A DNA stretch of 5,062 nt from positions 1-5,062 of the forward strand of contig CABRGI010000079.1 in the NCBI GenBank assembly GCA_902470455.1, given 5' to 3'. The notes under the pieces are model-generated. The model worked only from the letters and a program-made list of their open reading frames with translations. It made no database searches and was not told the DNA's origin. The position numbers and the translations under genes are program-made. Source of the stretch: an uncultured Parvimonas sp. (GTDB lineage: Bacteria > Bacillota > Clostridia > Tissierellales > Peptoniphilaceae). This document shows positions 1-5,062 of the stretch, in pieces. Position 1 is the first letter of the stretch, and each line of letters starts with the position of its first letter.

Positions 1-27
1 TAATTTAACTGGATAAATTTGTTATTT

Positions 28-34
28 AAGGAGG
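28..34 (+). promoter_or_regulatory. Ribosome binding site of the membrane protein gene
   Basis: AAGGAGG is a full match to the anti-Shine-Dalgarno sequence and lies 5 nt before the ATG at 40. It fixes that ATG as the start in preference to the in-frame TTG at 19. The 27 bases to its left are AT-rich, and no promoter can be named in them with confidence. Confidence 0.9.
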
Positions 35-39
35 AAAAA

Positions 40-474
40 ATGAGAAAAGTAAAAAACTTACAAATATATATAATTATTCTATCATTAGCAGGAATACTAT
101 CATCAATATTATTACCATGGTCAAGATTGTATATGGGTAGTATTCCCCCTGGAAATATTCCCGATACAATATACTACGGATATGAAAAAATTGGATTATA
201 CAGTTTAATTCCACTTGTAATTCTTTTTTGTTTAACTGCATTTTCACTTATCAAAAAAAGCTCATGTAAATATTTTAAATATTTAAGCATTTTATTAAAT
301 CTTATTACTTTAGGGGTATGTCTATTTGATATTGTTCGAATTAAGGTTAAATATAGAGGAATGGTAGGAACAATACTGATAATAGAAAAAGGACCTTTTG
401 TTATAGCTTTAATTTCAGTTTTAATTTTTATTGTATTATTATGTATTCCTGTTGACGAAAATATAAACAACTAA
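40..474 (+). CDS. Small four-helix membrane protein, function unknown (144 aa)
   Basis: I do not recognise a family. The 144-residue product is very hydrophobic, with four likely membrane-spanning segments at about residues 7-27, 51-71, 79-99 and 119-138. The start is the ATG at 40, because a perfect AAGGAGG lies 5 nt before it; an in-frame TTG at 19 would place that site inside the gene. The first helix ends in a Leu-Pro-Trp and is followed by a loop of about 23 residues (28-50) rich in Gly, Pro and Tyr. The loop between helices 3 and 4 (100-118) is basic (R100, K102, K104, R106). The tail is short and acidic. No signal-peptidase site, catalytic motif or metal-binding motif is visible. The gene converges on engB with 10 nt between stop codons, so it is not part of the clp-lon operon. 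It could be a small transporter-like, stress or accessory membrane protein, but nothing here decides that. That it is a real gene is well supported by the ribosome binding site, the amino acid pattern and the terminator after it. Confidence 0.8.
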   Translation: MRKVKNLQIYIIILSLAGILSSILLPWSRLYMGSIPPGNIPDTIYYGYEKIGLYSLIPLVILFCLTAFSLIKKSSCKYFKYLSILLNLITLGVCLFDIVRIKVKYRGMVGTILIIEKGPFVIALISVLIFIVLLCIPVDENINN

Positions 475-475
475 A

Positions 476-497
476 AAGCTGTGATTACTCACAGCTT
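476..497. terminator. Bidirectional intrinsic terminator between convergent genes
   Basis: A perfect 9-bp inverted repeat, AAGCTGTGA (476-484) and TCACAGCTT (489-497), is separated by a 4-nt loop. On the minus strand the hairpin runs into CTTTTTAG and then T-rich sequence, a good release tract for the clpP-clpX-lon-engB transcript. On the plus strand it begins 1 nt after the stop of the membrane protein gene and is followed by a looser T-rich stretch (498-516). The minus-strand 5' arm is made of the last engB codons (Ser-Cys-Glu), and the engB TAA occupies most of the loop. The hairpin therefore overlaps coding sequence. Termination is inferred from structure and composition, and is stronger for the minus strand. 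Confidence 0.8.
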
Positions 498-1075
498 AAT
501 ATTTCTTCTATTTTATTATGGACTGCCTCTAAATTCACTTTTGAATCTGAACTAAATGGAATAACTAAATTCATATCCTTTATTCCTAAAGTTTCTCTAA
601 CAACTTTTAAATGTTTATTCCATTGTCCTTTAGAAATTTTATCAGCTTTAGTTGCTATAACATAACCACTAAATCCATATTCTAAAAGCCAGTTATACAT
701 CATAACATCTTCCTTACTAGGAGCATGTCTAATATCTACGATAAGAATAACTTCACACAAATTTTCTCTGTTTGAAAGATAGGTTTCAATAATTACTCCC
801 CATTTTTCTTTTTCACTTTTAGAAACTTGTGCATATCCATATCCCGGCAAATCCACTAATCTAAATGAATTATTTATTTTATAAAAATTTACTGTTCTTG
901 TTTTTCCAGGTTTGGAACTGGTTCTAGCTAAATTTTTCCTATTTATAAAAGCATTTATAAAACTTGATTTCCCAACATTACTCCTGCCGGCAAATGCAAC
1001 TTCTTTCAAATCAGAATCCGGATACTGTGAAACAATCGCAGCAATTTGTTCTAATTCACTTGAGATTATTTTCAC
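485..1075 (-). CDS. engB: Ribosome biogenesis GTP-binding protein EngB (YsxC/YihA)
   Basis: EngB is a TrmE-Era-EngA-like (TRAFAC class) cytoplasmic GTPase needed for late assembly of the 50S ribosomal subunit in bacteria where it has been studied. The 196-residue length is normal for the family. Visible GTPase motifs are: G1 P-loop GRSNVGKSS (30-38); the switch I GKTRT segment with the G2 threonine (57-61); G3 DLPG (75-78) followed by the family-typical YGYA; G4 TKAD (142-145); and G5 SSDSK (175-179). The residue two after the G5 lysine is Asn, where many family members have Gly. The start is a GTG at 1075, one base after the lon stop codon, with GAGGTG 4 nt upstream inside the last lon codons. 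This arrangement implies translational coupling to lon. It is the last gene of the operon, and its stop codon lies in the loop of the terminator hairpin. The same place beside lon and clpX is known in Bacillus-type genomes, where the gene is called ysxC. Assignment is very secure. Confidence 0.97.
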   Translation of the reverse strand: MKIISSELEQIAAIVSQYPDSDLKEVAFAGRSNVGKSSFINAFINRKNLARTSSKPGKTRTVNFYKINNSFRLVDLPGYGYAQVSKSEKEKWGVIIETYLSNRENLCEVILIVDIRHAPSKEDVMMYNWLLEYGFSGYVIATKADKISKGQWNKHLKVVRETLGIKDMNLVIPFSSDSKVNLEAVHNKIEEILSCE

Positions 1076-1076
1076 T

Positions 1077-3425
1077 TTACACCTCTTTTTCTAAAACTAA
1101 ATCTAATACTTCACAAACATCAGAAACAGTATAAATTTTCAATGTTTCCCTAATTTCTTCAGGAATTTCATCAATATCTACTTCATTTTCTTTTGGAATA
1201 ATTATATTTTTTATTCCATATCTATTTGCTGCAAGGATTTTTTCTTTAAGTCCTCCTATTGCTAGAACTCTTCCTCTTAAAGTGACTTCTCCTGTCATTG
1301 CAAATTGTCTATTTACTTTTCTGTTTGTAAGTGCACTAACTATTGCTGTAGTCATAGTTATCCCAGCAGATGGACCGTCTTTTGGTACTGCTCCTTCAGG
1401 AACGTGAATGTGTATATCTTTTTCCTTATAAAAATCTTCTTTGATATTAAATTTATCAGCTTTACTTCTAACAAATGAAATCGCAGTCATTGCAGATTCT
1501 TTCATAACTTCACCAAGTTGTCCTGTAAGTTGAATTTTTCCGGTTCCGTTTACAATATCGGTTTCTATTGTTAAAAGTTCTCCACCAACTTCTGTCCAAG
1601 CTAATCCATTTACCAGTCCAACTTTATCTTCTTTTTCTAAAGTATCATCATGGAATTTTTTCTTTCCTAAGAAATCTACAAGATTTTTTGAATTAACTGT
1701 AACTTTTTTACTTTCTTTTGAAACTAATATTACAGCAGATTTTCTAATTATTTTTTCAATCATTCTTTCTAAATTTCTTACACCGGATTCTCTTGTGTAG
1801 TATCTAATGATATCTCTAACAGCATCTGCCTTTATATCAAGCATTTTCTTAGTCATTGAAAAGTTTTTAAATGCCTTTGGAATCAAATGATTGATAGCAA
1901 TTTTTTCTTTTTCATCATAAGTATAGCTTGAAACCGGGATAACTTCCATTCTATCAAGTAAAGGTGATGGAATTGTAGAAGTTGTATTCGCAGTAGTTAT
2001 AAACATAACTTTTGAAAGGTCAAAAGGAATATTTATATAATTATCTGTAAACTTATTATTTTGTTCCGGATCTAAAACTTCAAGCAAGGCACTTGAAGGG
2101 TCACCTCTAAAGTCATTTGAAACCTTATCAATCTCATCAAGTAGCATTACAGGATTGTTAACTTTACATTGTTCTAATAGAGTTAAAATTTTACCCGGCA
2201 TTGCCCCTACATAAGTTCTTCTATGCCCTCTTATTTCACTTTCATCATGAAGCCCACCTAAACGCATGGAAACAAATTCTCTATTCAAAGATTTTGCAAT
2301 AGATTTTGCAATAGAAGTTTTACCAACTCCCGGAGGTCCAACTAAGCAAATTATTGAGCCTTTTTGATTATTAGAAATTTTTCTTAAAGCAATAGATTCA
2401 ATAATTCTATCTTTAACATCCTTAAGTCCGAAATGGTCTTTATCTAAAATCTTTCTTGTATAAGCTACATCCAATTTTTCTTTTTTAGATTTTTTCCAAG
2501 GCAATGCGACTATTTTATCGAGATAACTTCTAATTACATTTCCTTCCGGAGAACCTGAAGGTATTTCTGAAAGTTTTCTAATTTCCTTAAATAGCATTTC
2601 TTCAATATTTTCATCAAATCCAAAACTCATTATAGTATTGGCATATTCATCCAATTCGGAGCTTATATCTTCTCCTTCTCCAAGTTCTTCTTTTATTACA
2701 TTCAGTTGTTCTCTTAGATAGTATTCTCTTTGATTTTTATTTAATCTTGATGAAACTTTTCTAGATAAACTTTCTTCCAAAAATGATAACTCTATGGAAT
2801 TTTGCAAAATTTCATAAAGCTTTTCAAGTCTTTCTCTCATATCAAAAATTTTAAAGTTTTCATAATGTTCATCATCAGATAATCGCATTATATAACTTGC
2901 AACATTATTTGTAAATTTATCCATATTAGAAGAATTTTGAACACTAATTTCGGTATCAACATCTAAATGTCTTTTCTTTGCTGTATATTCCTCAAAAGCA
3001 ACTTCAACCATATTTCTTAAAGTTGCCAATTCGGAATCTACTTCTTCTCCGACTTCATCATAATAGAATTCTTCAACATCTGCTGTTAAAAATTTTCCAT
3101 CATCATAAATCTTCTTTGCCCTACATCTACAAATCCCTTCAGCTAAAACTCTGGTAATTCCATTATTCATCTTTAAAATTTGTTTAACGATAACGACAGT
3201 ACCCATTTCATACAAATCTTCAGATTTGGGATCTTCTGTCCTAATATCTTTTTGAGTAAAAGCAACTAAAATTGAATCCTTTTTTAATGCAGACTCTATT
3301 GCATCTATTGACTTTTTTCTTCCTGCATCAAAATGAACAACAGAATAAGGATAAATCCAAAGTCCCCTAAGTGCGATTACCGGTCTATTTAATTTTTCTT
3401 CAACATTAAAATTTGTTTTGCTCAT
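1077..3425 (-). CDS. lon: ATP-dependent protease Lon (LonA type)
   Basis: Lon is a homo-oligomeric cytoplasmic AAA+ serine protease that unfolds and degrades misfolded and regulatory proteins. The 782-residue product has the normal full length of soluble LonA enzymes (E. coli about 784). In order it shows: an N-terminal substrate-binding domain (about 14-205); a long charged helical linker (about 220-250); the conserved LPW (308-310) leading into the AAA+ module; Walker A GPPGVGKT (363-370); Walker B VMLLDE (426-431); sensor 1 Asn480; an arginine-finger candidate Arg492; and sensor 2 Arg550. A C-terminal S16 protease domain (about 600-775) carries catalytic Ser686 in PKDGPSAG and Lys729 in GGLKEK. 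The 43-residue spacing of this Ser-Lys pair equals that in E. coli Lon. There are no membrane segments, so this is not the LonB membrane form. The start is ATG at 3425, with AAAGGA 8 nt upstream overlapping the clpX stop. No frameshift or missing active-site residue is seen. Confidence 0.98.
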   Translation of the reverse strand: MSKTNFNVEEKLNRPVIALRGLWIYPYSVVHFDAGRKKSIDAIESALKKDSILVAFTQKDIRTEDPKSEDLYEMGTVVIVKQILKMNNGITRVLAEGICRCRAKKIYDDGKFLTADVEEFYYDEVGEEVDSELATLRNMVEVAFEEYTAKKRHLDVDTEISVQNSSNMDKFTNNVASYIMRLSDDEHYENFKIFDMRERLEKLYEILQNSIELSFLEESLSRKVSSRLNKNQREYYLREQLNVIKEELGEGEDISSELDEYANTIMSFGFDENIEEMLFKEIRKLSEIPSGSPEGNVIRSYLDKIVALPWKKSKKEKLDVAYTRKILDKDHFGLKDVKDRIIESIALRKISNNQKGSIICLVGPPGVGKTSIAKSIAKSLNREFVSMRLGGLHDESEIRGHRRTYVGAMPGKILTLLEQCKVNNPVMLLDEIDKVSNDFRGDPSSALLEVLDPEQNNKFTDNYINIPFDLSKVMFITTANTTSTIPSPLLDRMEVIPVSSYTYDEKEKIAINHLIPKAFKNFSMTKKMLDIKADAVRDIIRYYTRESGVRNLERMIEKIIRKSAVILVSKESKKVTVNSKNLVDFLGKKKFHDDTLEKEDKVGLVNGLAWTEVGGELLTIETDIVNGTGKIQLTGQLGEVMKESAMTAISFVRSKADKFNIKEDFYKEKDIHIHVPEGAVPKDGPSAGITMTTAIVSALTNRKVNRQFAMTGEVTLRGRVLAIGGLKEKILAANRYGIKNIIIPKENEVDIDEIPEEIRETLKIYTVSDVCEVLDLVLEKEV
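1080..1085 (-). promoter_or_regulatory. engB ribosome binding site within the end of lon
   Basis: On the minus strand GAGGTG forms the last two sense codons of lon (Glu-Val) and lies 4 nt before the engB GTG start. It supports the GTG as the true start. A ribosome finishing lon would cover this site, so engB translation is probably coupled to lon. Confidence 0.8.
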
Positions 3426-3433
3426 AAATTTTT

Positions 3434-3439
3434 TCCTTT
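3434..3439 (-). promoter_or_regulatory. lon ribosome binding site overlapping the clpX stop
   Basis: AAAGGA on the minus strand lies 8 nt before the lon ATG, and its first two A residues are the last two bases of the clpX TAA. It is a weaker match than the site before clpX. The overlap with the stop codon suggests that terminating clpX ribosomes help start lon. Confidence 0.75.
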
Positions 3440-4661
3440 ATTTTTTACTTTCTTTATAAATTAAAATGGGATTTGCTTTTCCTAAAACTACATCTTTCGT
3501 AACAATACATTTTTCAACATTCTCTTCAGAAGGCAAAGTAAACATCGTATCTAAAAGAGTGCTTTCAATAACTGCACGCAACCCTCTTGCCCCAGTCTTT
3601 CTTTCAAGAGCTATCTTTGCTATTTCTTTAATTGCATCTTTTTCAAACTCAAGTTCAATATTATCCATAGATAAAAGTTCTTTATATTGTTTAATTAAAG
3701 CATTTTTTGGTTCTTCTAAAATTCTAATTAAAGAATTTTCATTTAAACTTTCTAAAGTTACAATCATTGGAATTCTACCAACAAATTCAGGTATCAAACC
3801 ATATTTTAGTAAATCTTCAGGTCTTAAATTCTTAATTATTTCAGAAAAATCATCAAGTTTATCCGTTTTAACATCTGCGCCAAATCCCATTGATTTTTTC
3901 TCAAGTCTGGCTTTTAAAATTGAATCAATACCTTGAAAAGCTCCTCCCACAATAAATAAGATATTTGTAGTATCAACTTGAATATATTGTTGGTCGGGAT
4001 GTTTTCTTCCACCTTTAGGAGGAACATTTGCAACAGTTCCTTCTATTATTTTTAAAAGTGATTGTTGAACACCCTCTCCACTAACATCTCTAGTTATTGA
4101 TGGATTCTCACTTTTTCTAGTAATTTTATCAATTTCATCTATATATATTATTCCTTTTTCAGCTCTTTCTATATCATAATCTGCTGCTTGAACTAATTTT
4201 AAAATTATATTCTCAACATCTTCTCCAACATATCCCGCTTCAGTTAAAGTTGTAGCATCTGCTATTGCAAATGGAACATCTAAAACTTTTGCAAGAGTCT
4301 GAGCTAAAAGAGTCTTACCGCTTCCTGTAGGTCCAACAAGTAAGATATTGGACTTTTGAATTTCTACTTCACTCTCAACATCTCTATTAATTCTCTTATA
4401 GTGATTATATACAGCAACACTCAATGCTTTTTTTGCATTGTCCTGTTGTATAATATATTCGTCTAAAATTTTCTTGATTTCTACCGGAGTTGGTAATTTT
4501 TCTAAACTTTCTTTTTTCTTTGTTCTTTCTTGGTATTCAAGCATAGAATGGCAAATTTCAATACATTCATTGCAGATATTTGCATTAATTCCGCTTACTA
4601 TTTGATCTACTTCTTCAACCTCTTTTCCACAAAAAGAACATCTAGTAATCTTTTTTTCCAA
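3438..4661 (-). CDS. clpX: ClpX, ATP-dependent unfoldase subunit of the ClpXP protease
   Basis: ClpX forms a hexameric AAA+ ring that recognises tagged substrates, unfolds them and threads them into ClpP in the cytoplasm. The 407-residue product is near the usual length for the family. An N-terminal zinc-binding domain has four cysteines (C8, C11, C30, C33). The AAA+ module follows with Walker A GPTGSGKT (110-117), pore-1 loop GYVG (143-146), Walker B IIYIDE (171-176), a pore-2 region around 188-200, an RKH loop (219-221), box VII Arg296 in EFVGRIP, and sensor 2 Arg359 in GARGLR. The ClpP-docking loop reads MGF (258-260) in place of the E. coli-type IGF, a conservative change. The start is a TTG at 4661 with AAGGAG 6 nt upstream. 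The first in-frame ATG (residue 40) would delete all zinc ligands, so TTG is the convincing start. It lies 10 nt after clpP, its working partner, and 12 nt before lon. Confidence 0.98.
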   Translation of the reverse strand: MEKKITRCSFCGKEVEEVDQIVSGINANICNECIEICHSMLEYQERTKKKESLEKLPTPVEIKKILDEYIIQQDNAKKALSVAVYNHYKRINRDVESEVEIQKSNILLVGPTGSGKTLLAQTLAKVLDVPFAIADATTLTEAGYVGEDVENIILKLVQAADYDIERAEKGIIYIDEIDKITRKSENPSITRDVSGEGVQQSLLKIIEGTVANVPPKGGRKHPDQQYIQVDTTNILFIVGGAFQGIDSILKARLEKKSMGFGADVKTDKLDDFSEIIKNLRPEDLLKYGLIPEFVGRIPMIVTLESLNENSLIRILEEPKNALIKQYKELLSMDNIELEFEKDAIKEIAKIALERKTGARGLRAVIESTLLDTMFTLPSEENVEKCIVTKDVVLGKANPILIYKESKK

Positions 4662-4667
4662 AATTTA

Positions 4668-4673
4668 CTCCTT
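4668..4673 (-). promoter_or_regulatory. clpX ribosome binding site overlapping the clpP stop
   Basis: AAGGAG on the minus strand lies 6 nt before the clpX TTG start, and its AA comes from the clpP TAA stop codon. This strong site decides in favour of the unusual TTG start and suggests coupled translation of the two ClpXP subunits. Confidence 0.85.
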
Positions 4674-5062
4674 AATTTTCAATTACTTCATCAATTATTC
4701 CATATTCTTTTGCTTCATGAGCAGTCATATAGAAATCTCTATCTGTATCTTTTTCAATTTTTTTAAGTGATTGTCCCGTTCTCTTTGCCAAAATTTCATT
4801 TAGAGTAGCTCTAACTTGTAAAATCTTTTGAGCTTGAATTCTAATATCTTCAGCTTGCCCTTGTGCTCCTCCTAATGGTTGGTGAATCATAATATCAGCA
4901 TTAGGCAGTGCAAATCTCTTTCCCTTTGCTCCTGATGTCAATAAAAATGCTCCCATACTTGCAGCACGACCAATACAAATAGTACTTACATCAGGTTTAA
5001 TATATTGCATTGTATCATAAATTGCAAGTCCTGCACTAACTGATCCTCCCGGACTATTTATA
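4672..5062 (-). CDS. clpP: ClpP, serine peptidase subunit of Clp proteases (5' end cut by window edge)
   Basis: ClpP is the tetradecameric serine peptidase (family S14) that degrades proteins delivered by ClpX or another Clp ATPase. Only the C-terminal part is present: 129 codons are readable from 5061 down to the TAA at 4674-4672. The frame runs unbroken to the window edge, so the ATG at 5010 is an internal Met, not the start. About 65 residues should be missing by comparison with the usual length near 195. The visible part begins with INSPGGSV, the conserved strand and oxyanion-hole region. The full catalytic triad is present: Ser in AASMG (visible residue 35), His in MIHQP (60) and Asp in DRDF (109). 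Their spacings of 25 and 49 residues match E. coli ClpP S97, H122 and D171. The residue three before the catalytic Ser is Arg (GRAASMG), where Met or Gln is common. The operon promoter and leader lie outside the window. Confidence 0.97.
   Translation of the reverse strand, partial: INSPGGSVSAGLAIYDTMQYIKPDVSTICIGRAASMGAFLLTSGAKGKRFALPNADIMIHQPLGGAQGQAEDIRIQAQKILQVRATLNEILAKRTGQSLKKIEKDTDRDFYMTAHEAKEYGIIDEVIEN

Noticed and set aside
1..27. A possible promoter -10 element in the AT-rich bases before the membrane protein gene.
   Set aside because: Many TATAAT-like words occur by chance in such AT-rich DNA, and there is too little upstream sequence to look for a matching -35 element.
19..39. In-frame TTG at 19 as an alternative start of the membrane protein gene, adding seven residues.
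   Set aside because: The strong AAGGAGG at 28-34 would then lie inside the gene, and nothing like a ribosome binding site precedes 19. The ATG at 40 is ideally spaced.
174..470. A 98-codon open frame on the minus strand opposite the membrane protein gene.
   Set aside because: It has no recognisable protein pattern, lies downstream of the operon terminator, and overlaps a plus-strand gene that has a strong ribosome binding site.
912..1094. A 60-codon plus-strand frame across the engB/lon junction.
   Set aside because: It is antisense to the EngB P-loop region and the lon end, with no ribosome binding site. It is a shadow of the conserved genes.
2289..2312. An exact 12-bp tandem repeat (AGATTTTGCAAT twice on the plus strand) inside lon.
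   Set aside because: It encodes the repeated Ile-Ala-Lys-Ser just after Walker A. Lon proteins commonly have a similar repeated pattern in this helix, so it reflects conserved protein sequence, not a repeat element.
3466..3936. A 156-codon open frame on the plus strand inside clpX.
   Set aside because: It lies wholly antisense to a conserved gene, is rich in Ser, Phe and Ile as expected for a mirror frame, and has no convincing ribosome binding site.
4530..4766. A 78-codon plus-strand frame across the clpP/clpX junction.
   Set aside because: It is antisense to two conserved genes, with composition typical of a mirror of AT-rich coding sequence.
4672..5010. A complete 112-residue ClpP starting at the ATG at 5010.
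   Set aside because: The reading frame continues upstream to the window edge and encodes the conserved INSPGGSV region in frame, so this Met is internal and the gene is simply cut by the window.

Overview
This window carries an AT-rich, low-GC Gram-positive type of chromosome. The ribosome binding sites are strong (AAGGAGG, AAGGAG), TTG and GTG starts occur beside ATG, and AGA codons with A/T-ending codons dominate. The gene order clpP-clpX-lon-engB resembles the tig/clpP/clpX/lon/engB (ysxC) neighbourhood of Bacillota. Protein style (for example the Lon N-terminus with a 'LRGLWIYPYSVVHFDAGR' type segment) fits an anaerobic clostridial or Tissierellia-like lineage. That placement is an inference from gene order and composition, and no genus can be fixed from the sequence alone.

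Layout. Positions 40-474 (+) encode a small, four-helix membrane protein of unknown function. It converges on a four-gene block that fills the rest of the window on the minus strand. Read in the direction of transcription, the block is: clpP (5' end outside the window, visible 5061-4672), clpX (4661-3438), lon (3425-1077) and engB/ysxC (1075-485). The gaps are 10, 12 and 1 nt, and no internal terminator is visible, so this is almost certainly one transcript. A single 9-bp hairpin at 476-497 sits between the convergent genes. It appears to act as a terminator in both directions, and its loop contains the engB stop codon.

How the genes work together. ClpX is the unfoldase that feeds the ClpP peptidase, and Lon is a separate self-contained AAA+ protease. 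The operon therefore combines two ATP-dependent cytoplasmic proteolysis machines. It ends with EngB, an essential-type GTPase of large ribosomal subunit assembly. All visible active-site residues of ClpP, ClpX, Lon and EngB are intact. The three downstream genes have ribosome binding sites that overlap the stop codon, or the last codons, of the gene before, which suggests translational coupling. The operon promoter and any CtsR or other heat-shock operator would lie beyond position 5062.

This is mainly a conserved housekeeping region. I did not find evidence for a new biological system. The least explained element is the 144-residue membrane protein at the left edge.
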